Shown piece by piece: positions 52,731 through 62,705 of a DNA stretch of 64,000 nucleotides. A model generated the notes under the pieces. It ran no database searches. It was not told the DNA's origin and worked only from the letters and a program-made list of their open reading frames with translations. The translations under genes were made by a program, and so were the position numbers. The DNA is from Streptomyces spinoverrucosus (GTDB taxonomy: Bacteria; Actinomycetota; Actinomycetes; Streptomycetales; Streptomycetaceae), in contig NZ_JADPZX010000001.1 of the NCBI RefSeq assembly GCF_015712165.1, positions 7,018,001 through 7,082,000 of the forward strand, in the 5' to 3' direction. Within the stretch, counting starts at the first letter, position 1. The number at the start of each line of letters is the position of its first letter.

Positions 52731-55298
52731 GTGCCGGAACTCGTACTGCAAACCAATGGACGGACCTGGACGCTCGACCCGTCCAGGGCTTACACACTCG
52801 GACGCGATCCGCAAGGCGACATCGTGTTCGACGACGCCAGAGTCTCCTGGCGGCACGCCACGGTCAGTTTCAACGGCCGTAGTTGGGTCATCGAGGACCA
52901 TGGCAGCACCAACGGCACATTCGTGCAGGGCCAGCGGATCCACCAGTTGGAGATCGGCCCCGGCTCGGCCGTCCACCTCGGCAACGCGACCGACGGACCG
53001 CAACTGAGCCTGTCCGGCGCCGCGACCGCCGTCGCGCCCCAGGCCCAGCCCCAGCAGCAGCCGTTCGCCGCGCAGGGCGCGAACCCGGGCTGGTCGCAGC
53101 AGGCGCCGCCGCAGCAGGCGCCGCAGGCGGGCCGGCAGCAGCCCGCCCAGCCGTTCCCTCAGCAGGAGGGTCCGGCGGAGCAGTACGCGCAGCCGTTCCC
53201 TCAGCAGCAGGGCCCGGCGGAGCAGTACGCGCAGAAGGTGCCCGGCGGTGCGGCGGGGGCGCCGCCGGTCTACGGCGACCGCAGTCCGACGACGTTCCAC
53301 CAGTTCGCGCTCGGCCGCGTGATGCGCATCGGTCGTGCCCTGGAGAACGACCTGGTCGTCTCCGACCTGCAGGTCTCGCGCCACCACGCCGAGTTCCACT
53401 CCACGCCCGACGGGCGCATGGAGATCCGCGACCTCGGCTCGCACAACGGCACGTACGTCAACGGTCAGCCGATCGCCAAGGGCGGCTCCCAACTGCTCGG
53501 CCCGACCGACATCGTGGGCGTCGGCCACTCGACGTTCCGTATCGTCGGCGACCGGCTGGAGGAGTTCGTCGACACCGGTGAGGTGTCCTTCTCCGCCCGC
53601 CACCTGACCGTCACGGTCGACGGCGGCAAGCAGATCCTCAAGGACGTCTCCTTCGGCGTCCCGGAGAAGTCGCTGATCGCGGTCATCGGCCCGTCCGGCT
53701 CTGGCAAGTCGACCCTGCTGAAGGCGCTCACCGGTTACCGGCCCGCCAACCAGGGCGAGGTCCTGTACGACAACCGGAACCTCTACAAGCAGTTCGCCGA
53801 GCTGCGCCAGCGCATCGGCCTGGTTCCGCAGGACGACATCCTGCACAAGGAGCTGACCGTCAAGAAGGCCCTCAAGTACGCGGCCAAGCTGCGCTTCCCG
53901 GCCGACACCACGGCCGCCGAGCGCGAGGCCCGCATCGACGAGGTGCTGCGCGAGCTCAAGCTCGACATCCACAAGGACAAGAAGGTCACCTCCCTGTCCG
54001 GCGGCCAGCGCAAGCGCGTCTCCGTCGCCCTGGAGCTGCTGACCAAGCCGTCGCTGATCTTCCTCGACGAGCCGACCTCCGGTCTCGACCCGGGCATGGA
54101 CCGCGACGTCATGCAGCTGCTGCGCGGCCTCGCCGACGACGGCCGCACCGTCCTCGTGGTCACCCACTCCGTGGCCGAGCTGGCACTGTGTGACAAGCTC
54201 CTGGTGATGGCCCCGGGCGGCTCGGTCGCCTACTTCGGCCCGCCCGAGGAGGCGCTGAACTTCTTCGGCTACGACACCTGGGCCGACGTCTTCTCCGCCT
54301 TCGAGAACTACCGCGACTACGACTGGGCGGGCCGCTGGAAGGGCTCGCAGCACTACCAGATGTACGCCGCGGACATCGACGCCGTCGCCCCGCAGGCCGT
54401 AGCGATGCCGGCCATGCAGGCGATGAAGCCGCCCAAGCCGCAGGGCTGGATGTCCCAGTGGGTCACGCTGGTTCGCCGCTATGTGTCGGTGATCGCCTCC
54501 GACAAGGGCTTCCTCGCCCTGATGGTGATCCTGCCGGCCGTGCTCGGCGCGGTGAGCCTGCTCATCGAGCCGGACAACGGCCTGCTGCCCAACGACCCCA
54601 ACCCGCAGACCGGCCGGATCATCCCCAACGGCACGGCCACCACCGTCCTGCTGATCCTCGCGGTCGGCGCCTGCTTCGCCGGTGCCGCCAACTCGGTCCG
54701 TGAGCTGATCAAGGAACGGGTCATCTACGAGCGGGAGCGCGCGACCGGCCTGTCCCGCTCCGCGTACCTGATGTCCAAGGTGTTCGTGCTGGGCATGATC
54801 ACCGTGTTCCAGGGCCTGCTGGTCGGTGTGATCGGCTTCTCCAGCCGTGAGCTGCCTCAGGAGGGCCTGGTCCTGGGCAGCGCCACGATGATCGAGCTGT
54901 CCCTGCCGATCATGGCGCTCGGTTTCACCTCGATGATGTTCGGCCTGATCATCTCGTCGCTGGTGAAGACGGCCGAGAAGACCATGCCGCTGCTGGTCAT
55001 GTTCGCGATCATCCAGGTCGTCTTCACGGGCTGTCTGTTCGCCCTGAACGGCGCGGTCGGCGTCAACCAGTTCTCGTATCTGATGCCGTCCCGCTGGGCG
55101 GTCGCCGCCGCGGGCGCCACGCTGGACTTCAACAAGATCAGCCCGCCCGAGGAGGGCGTCGACAACGATCCGCTGTGGGAGCACACGGTCGGCGCGTGGA
55201 CCCTGGACATGGTCGCCCTGATCGTGCTCGGTGTGATCTGCGGCTTCTTCGTGTCCCGCTTCCTGCGCCGCCACGAGCCCGAGGTCATGCGGAAGTAG
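52731..55298 (+). CDS. FHA-FHA ABC transporter (ATPase and permease fused)
   Basis: 855-residue ABCG-type half transporter with two N-terminal forkhead-associated domains. FHA1 (about 1-95): SRAYTLGRDPQGDIVFDDAR, VSWRHATVSF and EDHGSTNGTFVQGQRI. A Gln/Pro-rich linker follows, then FHA2 (about 190-275): ALGRVMRIGRALENDLVVSD, VSRHHAEFH and LGSHNGTYVNG. The ATPase has Walker A GPSGSGKST, LSGGQRKRVSVALELL and IFLDEPTSGLDPG. The permease has about six helices (LALMVILPAVLGAVSLLIEP onward). This is the plan of M. tuberculosis Rv1747, regulated by Ser/Thr kinase phosphorylation. GTG at 52731; GTG at 52719 possible. Confidence 0.94.
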   Translation: MPELVLQTNGRTWTLDPSRAYTLGRDPQGDIVFDDARVSWRHATVSFNGRSWVIEDHGSTNGTFVQGQRIHQLEIGPGSAVHLGNATDGPQLSLSGAATAVAPQAQPQQQPFAAQGANPGWSQQAPPQQAPQAGRQQPAQPFPQQEGPAEQYAQPFPQQQGPAEQYAQKVPGGAAGAPPVYGDRSPTTFHQFALGRVMRIGRALENDLVVSDLQVSRHHAEFHSTPDGRMEIRDLGSHNGTYVNGQPIAKGGSQLLGPTDIVGVGHSTFRIVGDRLEEFVDTGEVSFSARHLTVTVDGGKQILKDVSFGVPEKSLIAVIGPSGSGKSTLLKALTGYRPANQGEVLYDNRNLYKQFAELRQRIGLVPQDDILHKELTVKKALKYAAKLRFPADTTAAEREARIDEVLRELKLDIHKDKKVTSLSGGQRKRVSVALELLTKPSLIFLDEPTSGLDPGMDRDVMQLLRGLADDGRTVLVVTHSVAELALCDKLLVMAPGGSVAYFGPPEEALNFFGYDTWADVFSAFENYRDYDWAGRWKGSQHYQMYAADIDAVAPQAVAMPAMQAMKPPKPQGWMSQWVTLVRRYVSVIASDKGFLALMVILPAVLGAVSLLIEPDNGLLPNDPNPQTGRIIPNGTATTVLLILAVGACFAGAANSVRELIKERVIYERERATGLSRSAYLMSKVFVLGMITVFQGLLVGVIGFSSRELPQEGLVLGSATMIELSLPIMALGFTSMMFGLIISSLVKTAEKTMPLLVMFAIIQVVFTGCLFALNGAVGVNQFSYLMPSRWAVAAAGATLDFNKISPPEEGVDNDPLWEHTVGAWTLDMVALIVLGVICGFFVSRFLRRHEPEVMRK

Positions 55299-55312
55299 TC
55301 ACGGTCGTACGA

Positions 55313-55356
55313 CGCCGAAGGGCGGCACCCCGTCAGGAGGGTGCCGCCCTTCGGCG
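55313..55356. terminator. Perfect 18-bp hairpin terminator
   Basis: CGCCGAAGGGCGGCACCC (55313-55330) pairs perfectly with GGGTGCCGCCCTTCGGCG (55339-55356) around CGTCAGGA. It lies between the convergent stops at 55298 and 55397. Confidence 0.9.
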
Positions 55357-55396
55357 TTCGTCGACCGCGTCGTGCGGGAAGAGGTCCGCGCTGACC

Positions 55397-56140
55397 TCAG
55401 TACGCGCTGTTGACGTTGTCGATCGAGCCGTAGCGGTCGGCCGCGTAGTTGGCGGCGGCGGTGATGTTGGCGACCGGGTCGTAGATGTTCCAGGAGGTGC
55501 CCGGCACGTGGTACGCCTTGAAGGTCGGCGGGATCACCTGGAGCAGGCCCTTGGACGGGATGCCGTTCTGGGCGTTGATGTCCCAGTTGTTGATGGCGTT
55601 CGGGTTGCCCGAGGACTCCCGCATGATGTTCTTGTGCAGGCCGTGGTAGGAGCCGGGGATGCCCTTGGCCTTCATGATGGACAGCGCCTCGCGGATCCAG
55701 CCGTCGAGGTTGTTGCCGTAGGCCTTCGTCGGGAGGGCCTTCTTCGCGGCGAGCGGCTGGAACGCGATGCGCTCGACGGACCGGCTCGCGGCGGCCTTCG
55801 CCTCACGCCGCTGCTCCGACTTCTTCGCGGCGGCGGCCTCGGCGGCGGCCTTCTGCTTGGCGGCGGCCTCGGCGGCGGCCTTCTTCTTCGCCGCGATGGC
55901 CTCGACCTTCACGCTGGCACCGGCGAGCTGGTCGGTGACGCTGGCCTTGACGTCCTTGACCGGCTCGGCGCTGTACGCGACCTTCGCCGGGGCGGCGGCC
56001 TCGGCGGTGGTGGTCTGCCCGTGCGAGGGCACCGCGGAGATCGCGACGGCGGCGGCGCCGAGCGTGGCGACACCGACGAGGGCGACCTTGCGGTTCTTGG
56101 TCAGGGCGGGACTACGGTCACGAAGGATGTTGTTGAGCAT
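55397..56140 (-). CDS. Secreted lytic transglycosylase (SLT domain)
   Basis: 247-residue exported protein. After a signal sequence (VALVGVATLGAAAVAISAVP) there is an Ala/Lys-rich helical stalk (residues about 75-115, many AAAEAAAK blocks, likely coiled coil) and an SLT domain of about 100 residues. The catalytic Glu is in NIMRESSGNPNAINNWDINA; SKGLLQVIPPTFKAYH and NYAADRYGSIDNVNSAY complete the domain. It should cleave peptidoglycan glycan strands. ATG at 56140 with GAGG upstream. A hairpin (56212-56236) lies in the leader. Confidence 0.92.
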   Translation of the reverse strand: MLNNILRDRSPALTKNRKVALVGVATLGAAAVAISAVPSHGQTTTAEAAAPAKVAYSAEPVKDVKASVTDQLAGASVKVEAIAAKKKAAAEAAAKQKAAAEAAAAKKSEQRREAKAAASRSVERIAFQPLAAKKALPTKAYGNNLDGWIREALSIMKAKGIPGSYHGLHKNIMRESSGNPNAINNWDINAQNGIPSKGLLQVIPPTFKAYHVPGTSWNIYDPVANITAAANYAADRYGSIDNVNSAY

Positions 56141-56438
56141 TTCTGATGGACCTCTTCGAATAGCGCGGAGGTCGCTCACGTCCGGCGGGCGTCAGGTACT
56201 TCCCGCACGAACGCCGCGGGCGGAGGACCCGCGGCGCTGAGCGACGGCAGCCATTCTTAGCGGCCGCAAAAAGCAGGGGCAAAGGTGTGACCTACGATCC
56301 CGGGTAGTGGATCAGCCAGGGGCAAATCAGGACAGATCAGAACGTCCTTCCCGTTCGGTACGGGTGTATTTATCTCCTATTGACCTTCGTACGTGACTTG
56401 CGCCCTATGCGCCGCCTCACATCGGTGGCGTAACAGTC
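56141..56438. other. Leader and intergenic region of the SLT gene
   Basis: About 300 bp. CGCCGCGGG (56212-56220) pairs with CCCGCGGCG (56228-56236), a 9-bp stem that would form in the SLT mRNA leader about 70-95 nt before the start. I see none of the conserved blocks of the c-di-AMP (ydaO) riboswitch that precede some Streptomyces cell-wall hydrolase genes. The rest shows nothing clear. Confidence 0.5.
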
Positions 56439-57557
56439 TCACCGACAGTTGCTTGAGCAATGCCCTACGTGACCGGCTGTCGGGAGGAGGAGATGCACGT
56501 CCCCGAACTCGTGCCACAGGTAGCGGTGGCGCAGCGCCTCCTCGTATCCGCGGTTGATCGCCGCCGAGCCGGCCACCGCCTCCAGCATCAGCAGATGCGA
56601 GGCCTCCGGCTCGTGCAGCCCGGTCAGCAGCCCGTCCACCACCCGCACCCCGCGCTCGGGCGTGACCACGAGGTCCGTCCACCCCTCGGCCGCCCGCACC
56701 ACCCCGTCGGGGCCCACGGCCGACTCCACGGCCCGTACAGCGGTGGTCCCCACCGCGATCACCCTCCCGTCCCCGGCCCGCACCGCGTTGATCAGCCGCG
56801 CCGACGACTCCGGCACCGCGAAGCGCTCCGGATACGGCGGCTCGTGCGCCTCCGCCGAGGCCACCCCGGTGTGCAGAGTGATCGGCGCGAACTGCACACC
56901 CCGGCTCACCAGCTCCGCCACCATCCGATGCGTGAAGGGCCGCGCCGCACTCGGCATCTCCGCGCTGCCCGCACCGTCGGCCGACGGCAGGGCGAACACC
57001 GTCTGGTACACGGAGAGCGGCTGGTCCCGTTCCGTGTAGGAGTAGCGAATGGGCCGCCCGTACTCACCGAGCAGCTCGCGCACCTCCGCCCCGGCCGCCT
57101 GGGCCCACCACAACCGGTCGCCCCTCGTACTCAGCGGTTCCTCCAGCACCAGCCGCCCGTCCCCGGGCAACCGCACCTCGGTCCCCGCCGGACCGCCCGC
57201 ACGCGCGCGCGTGGTGCCCCTCTCGGCCGGCTCCCGCAACTCGACGGCCCACCGCCCGTCGTCGCCGCACGTCGAGAAATGCACCACCACGCGCGCGTAC
57301 CCGATCCACCCGTCCACCGCCGCGGCCAGCGTCGGAGAGGTGTTCACGACCAGCAGATCGCCCGCCCGCAGCAACCGCGGCAGCTCCGCGAACGCATGGT
57401 GCGACACCTCAGTCCCCTGCGACACCAGCAGCCGTACGGCATCCCGGTCCAGCCCCGGCCCGCGCTGCTCGGCCGGCACGCGCGCGGACAGATCCTCCGG
57501 GACCTTCCCCCACTCCCGGACGGGCTCGGCCGGCGTCACCCCGACAGCCGCCGTCAT
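56439..57557 (-). CDS. QueA-like S-adenosylmethionine:tRNA ribosyltransferase-isomerase
   Basis: 372-residue homologue of QueA, which transfers the ribosyl of SAM to 7-aminomethyl-7-deazaguanine in tRNA during queuosine synthesis. Motifs: VSHHAFAELPRLLRAGDLLV followed by VNTS, then TLHTGVASAEAHEPPYPERF, then VIAVGTTAVRAVES, and the end HLLMLEAVAGSAAINRGYEE plus RYLWHEFGDVHLLLP. Queuosine synthesis genes are not seen here and the genus is often considered to lack the pathway, so the substrate may differ. ATG at 57557 overlaps the SDR stop by four bases. Confidence 0.88.
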   Translation of the reverse strand: MTAAVGVTPAEPVREWGKVPEDLSARVPAEQRGPGLDRDAVRLLVSQGTEVSHHAFAELPRLLRAGDLLVVNTSPTLAAAVDGWIGYARVVVHFSTCGDDGRWAVELREPAERGTTRARAGGPAGTEVRLPGDGRLVLEEPLSTRGDRLWWAQAAGAEVRELLGEYGRPIRYSYTERDQPLSVYQTVFALPSADGAGSAEMPSAARPFTHRMVAELVSRGVQFAPITLHTGVASAEAHEPPYPERFAVPESSARLINAVRAGDGRVIAVGTTAVRAVESAVGPDGVVRAAEGWTDLVVTPERGVRVVDGLLTGLHEPEASHLLMLEAVAGSAAINRGYEEALRHRYLWHEFGDVHLLLPTAGHVGHCSSNCR

Positions 57558-58252
57558 CGCGCCCCCTCCAGCAGGGCCGGCGCCCCATAGCGGCCGCTCG
57601 CCGGCCACTCGTCCAGCAGCCGCAGGAACGCCGGCACCACACTCGCCGGCTCCGGCCGCGGATCGTCGTCCTCCGGTACGGCCGCCGCATACAGGTCCGT
57701 CGCCATGTCCCCGGGGTCGACCGCCCAGACCCGCAGCTCGGGCTCCTCCGTGGCGAGCACAGCCGCGAGCTGGTCCAGGGCCGCCTTGGACGCCCCGTAG
57801 CCGCCCCACGTCTCGTACGCCTCGGCGGCCGCGTCGGAGCTGACCGTGATCACCGCGGCCCGCCGGGAGGTCCGCAGCAGCGGCATCGCCTCCTGGACCA
57901 GGCCCAGCGCGGCCACCACGTTCACCTCCAGGGCCCGCCGCAGCCCGTCCAGGGGCAGCCGGCCCAGCGGTAGGAGCGGTTCGGCGCCCAGCGCGCTGGC
58001 GTTGCTCACCAGCAGATCGACGCCGCCCAGCTTCCAGGCCGCCGCCACCAGCTGGGCCCGGTGCCCGGCGTCCGTGACGTCCCCGGAGAGGGCTTCCACC
58101 TGGGTGCCGTGCCCCGCGAGCGCGGCCGCCGTCTCCTTCAGCGTCCGCTCGCCCCTGGCGTCCAGCACCAGGTCCCACCCGCGCGCGGCCAGGGCCTCGG
58201 CGAGCGCCCGCCCCAGCCCCTTCGACGCTCCCGTGATGATCGCTACCGGCAT
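57554..58252 (-). CDS. Short-chain dehydrogenase/reductase
   Basis: 232-residue SDR. TGxxxGxG in AIITGASKGLGRALAEALAA, catalytic Ser in AVITVSSDAAAEAYETWGGY, YxxxK in GYGASKAALDQLAAVLATEE, and NAG-like LLVSNASALGAEPLLPLGRL. The ATG at 58252 has GAGGGGAACG upstream. It is the first gene of a coupled pair with the QueA-like gene; substrate unknown. Confidence 0.92.
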   Translation of the reverse strand: MPVAIITGASKGLGRALAEALAARGWDLVLDARGERTLKETAAALAGHGTQVEALSGDVTDAGHRAQLVAAAWKLGGVDLLVSNASALGAEPLLPLGRLPLDGLRRALEVNVVAALGLVQEAMPLLRTSRRAAVITVSSDAAAEAYETWGGYGASKAALDQLAAVLATEEPELRVWAVDPGDMATDLYAAAVPEDDDPRPEPASVVPAFLRLLDEWPASGRYGAPALLEGAR

Positions 58253-58465
58253 GACACGTTCCCCTCGTCCTCGACGCCGCTCGGTCGGCGTGCCCTCAAC
58301 GTAGGAACCGGGGACCCCGCCCCGCCTCGGACGCGGGCCGCAAAGCGGCGGGGCCCTTCGACCTAAGCCAGCGAGCCACGACCTCAGCCCTAGGCCCAGC
58401 GGCCTAGGCGGCTGCCGTCACCGGTCCGATCCGCGCTGTCACACCCCGCCGGTAGCGTTGACGTC

Positions 58466-59635
58466 ATGAGTCAAGGTCCCCGGTCCGGCCTCGCCGCGGT
58501 GAGTTCCGCGCTGCTGGCCATGAGCAGGCATCTCGAGGTGCGTGACGTCCTCAAGACGATCGTCGCCTCGGCCCGCGAGCTGCTCGACGCGCAGTACGCC
58601 GCGCTGGGCGTTCCGGACGACCACGGCGGCTTCGCGCAGTTCGTGGTCGACGGGGTCAGCGACGAACAGTGGAAGAAGATCGGCCCGCTGCCCCGCCAGC
58701 ACGGCATCCTCGCCGCGATGCTCCAGGACGCGAAGCCCCAGCGCCTGGCCGACGTGCGCACGGACCCACGCTTCGAGGGCTGGCCCTCCGCCCACCCCGA
58801 CCTCGCCGACTTCCTGGGCCTGCCCATCCGCGACGGCGACGAGGTGATAGGCGCCCTGTTCCTCGCCAACAAGCTGCGTTCCGTGGAGGGACACCCCCCG
58901 TGCCCCGAGCCGGAAGGCGCCTGCGGCTTCACCGCCGACGACGAGGAACTGCTGTCCATCCTCGCCCAGCACGCCGCGATCGCCCTCACCAACGCCCGCC
59001 TGTACGAACGCAGCCGCGAGCTCACCATCGCCGAGGAGCGCTCCCGCCTGGCCCACGAGCTGCACGACGCGGTCAGCCAGAAGCTCTTCTCCCTGCGCCT
59101 GACCGCCCAGGCCGCCACCGCCCTCATCGACCGCGACCCGGCCCGCGCCAAGGGCGAACTGCAGCAGGTGGCCACGCTCGCCGCCGAGGCCGTCGACGAA
59201 CTGCGCGCCGCCGTCGTCGAGTTGCGCCCCGCGGCCCTCGACGAGGACGGCCTCGTGGCCACCCTGCGCACCCAGGCGCAGGTCCTCGACCGCGCCCACA
59301 CCGCGCGCGTGACATTCGCCGCCCACGGCGTGCGCGCGCTGCCCGCCGCCCAGGAGGAGGCCCTGCTGCGTGTCGCCCAGGAGGCCCTGCACAACGCCCT
59401 GCGGCACTCCGGCGCCGACCGGGTCGACGTGACCCTGGCCAGGCACGGCAGCGGCGCCGTCCTGCGCGTCACGGACGACGGCGGCGGCTTCGACCCGCGC
59501 GCGATACGCCGTGCCGGACGCCACCTCGGCCTGGTCTCCATGCGGGACCGGGCGGGCGGCGTGGGTGGCACGCTCACCGTGGAGTCGGCGCCCGGCAAGG
59601 GCACCACGATCGAGATGGAGGTCCCCGGTGGCTGA
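58466..59635 (+). CDS. GAF-domain sensor histidine kinase
   Basis: 389-residue soluble kinase. Residues about 25-175 form a GAF domain (ILAAMLQDAKPQRLADVRTD, LGLPIRDGDEVIGALFLANK). The HisKA_3 domain carries the phospho-acceptor in RSRLAHELHDAVSQKLFSLR, and HATPase_c has N box EALHNALRHSGADRVDV and G boxes TDDGGGFDPRAIRRAGR and GLVSMRDRAGGVGG. No transmembrane helix, so a cytosolic signal is sensed. ATG at 58466. Its stop overlaps the regulator start by 8 bp. Confidence 0.94.
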   Translation: MSQGPRSGLAAVSSALLAMSRHLEVRDVLKTIVASARELLDAQYAALGVPDDHGGFAQFVVDGVSDEQWKKIGPLPRQHGILAAMLQDAKPQRLADVRTDPRFEGWPSAHPDLADFLGLPIRDGDEVIGALFLANKLRSVEGHPPCPEPEGACGFTADDEELLSILAQHAAIALTNARLYERSRELTIAEERSRLAHELHDAVSQKLFSLRLTAQAATALIDRDPARAKGELQQVATLAAEAVDELRAAVVELRPAALDEDGLVATLRTQAQVLDRAHTARVTFAAHGVRALPAAQEEALLRVAQEALHNALRHSGADRVDVTLARHGSGAVLRVTDDGGGFDPRAIRRAGRHLGLVSMRDRAGGVGGTLTVESAPGKGTTIEMEVPGG

Positions 59636-60269
59636 CGCAATCAGGGTGCTGCTCGTCGACGACCACCAGGTGGTCCGCCGCGGCCTGCGCACCTTCCTCG
59701 AAGTACAGGACGACATCGAGGTCGTGGGCGAGGCCGCCGACGGCGCCGAGGGCGTCGCCCGCGCCGAGGAACTGAGGCCCGACATCGTCCTGATGGACGT
59801 CAAGATGCCCGGCATGGACGGCGTCGAGGCACTGCGCAGACTCCGCGAGCTGGGCAACCCCGCGCGCGTGCTGATCGTGACCAGCTTCACCGAGCAGCGC
59901 ACGGTCGTCCCGGCCCTGCGCGCCGGCGCCGCCGGGTACGTCTACAAGGACGTCGACCCCGACGCGCTTGCCGGCGCCATCCGCTCGGTGCACGCCGGGC
60001 ACATCCTGCTCCAACCCGAGGTGGCGGGCGCCCTGTTGTCGCAGGAGGAGGCCAACTCCGGCCAGGGAAGGGCCGGTTCGCTCACCGAGCGGGAACGCGA
60101 GGTGCTCGGTCTGATAGCGGACGGCCGCTCCAACCGCGAGATCGCCCGCGCACTGGTCCTCTCCGAGAAGACCGTCAAGACCCACGTCTCGAACATCCTG
60201 ATGAAACTCGACCTGGCGGACCGCACGCAGGCCGCCCTGTGGGCCGTACGCCATGGCGTGACTGGTTGA
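59628..60269 (+). CDS. NarL/FixJ-type response regulator
   Basis: 213-residue regulator. Receiver domain with acidic pocket LLVDDHQVVRRGLRTFLEVQ, phospho-acceptor Asp in PDIVLMDVKMPGMDGVEALR, Thr in VLIVTSFTEQRTVV and Lys in AAGYVYKDVDPD. The C-terminal LuxR-type HTH is TEREREVLGLIADGRSNREI followed by ARALVLSEKTVKTHVSNILM. GTG at 59628 with GGAGG upstream, overlapping the kinase. The pair is one operon; chpE follows 170 bp later but is probably separately transcribed. Confidence 0.95.
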   Translation: MADAIRVLLVDDHQVVRRGLRTFLEVQDDIEVVGEAADGAEGVARAEELRPDIVLMDVKMPGMDGVEALRRLRELGNPARVLIVTSFTEQRTVVPALRAGAAGYVYKDVDPDALAGAIRSVHAGHILLQPEVAGALLSQEEANSGQGRAGSLTEREREVLGLIADGRSNREIARALVLSEKTVKTHVSNILMKLDLADRTQAALWAVRHGVTG

Positions 60270-60439
60270 AACAGGCCGAAAAGCACTCCGTACGGCAATA
60301 CGGAAGGTTCCGCTCCGAGCTGAGATTCATACCGTCGTGGGAATGTCCCCCGGATGGCGCATCCTCCGCGTGGCTCCAGCGTTCTTCAGTGCGTGCTACG
60401 GCGAGTGGCCGTGGCAATCGCATCAGAAGGGCTTACGAA

Positions 60440-60685
60440 GTGAAGAACCTGAAGAAGGCAGCGGCCGTGACGATGGTGGCCGGTGGTCTGGTGGCCGCCG
60501 GTGCCGGTATGGCCTCCGCCACCGACGGATCGCACGCCACCGGCAAGGCCGAGCACTCGCCGGGTGTCATCTCGGGCAACCTCGTCCAGGCCCCGGTGCA
60601 CGTTCCGGTGAACGCCGTCGGCAACAGCGTGAACGTCGTCGGTGTGCTGAACCCGGCCTTCGGCAACCTCGGCATCAACCACTGA
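60440..60685 (+). CDS. chpE: Short chaplin ChpE
   Basis: 81-residue secreted chaplin, a surface-active protein that assembles into amyloid rodlets on aerial hyphae and spores. Signal peptide KKAAAVTMVAGGLVAAGAGM with cleavage about ASA; the mature chaplin domain is HSPGVISGNLVQAPVHVPVN followed by AVGNSVNVVGVLNPAFGN. The two cysteines of other chaplins are absent, as reported for ChpE. No sortase signal, so it is a short chaplin. The GTG at 60440 has AAGGG upstream. A hairpin follows at 60774. Confidence 0.95.
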   Translation: MKNLKKAAAVTMVAGGLVAAGAGMASATDGSHATGKAEHSPGVISGNLVQAPVHVPVNAVGNSVNVVGVLNPAFGNLGINH

Positions 60686-60773
60686 GCTCCGCTGTGTCGG
60701 CCGTCGGCCCGGACCGCGTGGGCAAGCTCCCGACCCACGTCCCCCACGACTGACGCCGACCGGCCGCCGCAGG

Positions 60774-60803
60774 GGCCCCGCGAGTGAGGACGACTCGCGG
60801 GCC
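60774..60803 (+). terminator. Hairpin terminator downstream of chpE
   Basis: CCCGCGAGT (60777-60785) pairs with ACTCGCGGG (60793-60801) around a 7-nt loop, extended by two further base pairs with a bulge. The tail reads CCTCTTCA. It lies about 90 bp after the chpE stop. Confidence 0.6.
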
Positions 60804-60885
60804 TCTTCACTGGGGAGGCCGCGGTCTGGGGCGGAGCCCCCGGCCCACGCCCACACCAACGCCGCTCACCGAGGCGACGGACGCC

Positions 60886-61668
60886 TCACCGCCGCTCCCG
60901 CTCCTCCACCATTGAGTTGTACGCCGCGACCTGCGCCCGCCGAGCCGTCCGCTCCACCGGCCGCAGCACCTCCGCCCGGGCCGCCATCTCCGAGGCGCTC
61001 ACCGCACCCCCGTGACCGTTCTCGTACGCCACCGAGATCAGCAACCCGACCCGCTGTGCCAGCTCCAGCACTCGCACCGCCCGCCCCGGATACCCCGGCG
61101 CCAGCACCTCCCGCCCCCGCTCGGCCCGCCCCCGGTACGCGTCGATCGCCGCCTCGGCCACCGGCCCCGACCCGGCCACGTCCAGCCGGGTCAGCACCTG
61201 GGTCGCCTCCCTGAGCGCCTCCGCCAGCTCCCGCTCCGCCTCCCCGAGCGAGGGCACATCGGCCGGCGGCGCCTCCCGCACCGGCAGACAGTGCCACACG
61301 ACCTCGACATGTACATCGCCGTCCGGCCCGGCCTCGTACACCTCGGGAACCAGCCCCAGCGCACCCCCGTGGCAGATCACCGCCTCCTCGGCCTCCAGCG
61401 CCCGCGCATTGAACTCCGGCGGCCCGCTCAGCCCCAGCGGATGCCCCGGCGCCGGCAGCGCGACCCGCAGTCCGCTCACCCCGAGCGCCCGCAGCCGCCC
61501 GAGCGCGAGCGTGAGTCCGACGGCCGCCGGCTCACCCGGCAGCCCCTCCACCCGGTGCACGGCGTCCTCACCGACGATGGCGAGCACGGCGTCGTCCGGC
61601 GAGACAAGTCCGGCAAGAAGGGCATTTCCCCAAGCGGCAAGGCGTCCTGAGCGTGGTTCCGAGAGCAT
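60886..61668 (-). CDS. Conserved hypothetical protein
   Basis: 260-residue soluble protein without membrane segments: GNALLAGLVSPDDAVLAIVG, then GLRVALPAPGHPLGLSGPPE (conserved-looking Pro/Gly loop), then VHVEVVWHCLPVREAPPADV, then RAVRVLELAQRVGLLISVAY and a helical C-terminus (SASEMAARAEVLRPVERTAR). I recognise no family and see no catalytic motif. ATG at 61668. Divergent from the ABC ATPase at 61820. Confidence 0.78.
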   Translation of the reverse strand: MLSEPRSGRLAAWGNALLAGLVSPDDAVLAIVGEDAVHRVEGLPGEPAAVGLTLALGRLRALGVSGLRVALPAPGHPLGLSGPPEFNARALEAEEAVICHGGALGLVPEVYEAGPDGDVHVEVVWHCLPVREAPPADVPSLGEAERELAEALREATQVLTRLDVAGSGPVAEAAIDAYRGRAERGREVLAPGYPGRAVRVLELAQRVGLLISVAYENGHGGAVSASEMAARAEVLRPVERTARRAQVAAYNSMVEERERR

Positions 61669-61819
61669 GCTCCCACCCTAAGTACCGGGCCGAGGGAATG
61701 GACCGGCCGACCGGTGGCGTAGATTTCGTTGAGGGCTGCGCCCACCGGCGCGGCGGACCGAGCCACAGGCGTACGCGACAGCCGAGACCGGCCACACTGC
61801 AAGGGGAGACAACGCGCTC

Positions 61820-62611
<792 letters not shown>

Positions 62612-62705
62612 GCCGGTGAAGTCCCCGCGAAGACACGGGTAAGAAGCCCCTCCCAAACCAGATCGCGCCCTGTCCGCGCACCTTCCGCGGTCCTACCATG
62701 ACCGT

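Noticed and set aside
52716..55274. 852-residue frame antisense to the FHA-ABC gene
   Set aside because: The sense strand is clearly the FHA-ABC transporter; the antisense frame is a third-position GC artefact.
56141..56438. c-di-AMP (ydaO-type) riboswitch before the SLT gene
   Set aside because: Such switches precede cell-wall hydrolase genes in Streptomyces, but I could not find the conserved blocks here; only a simple hairpin is visible.
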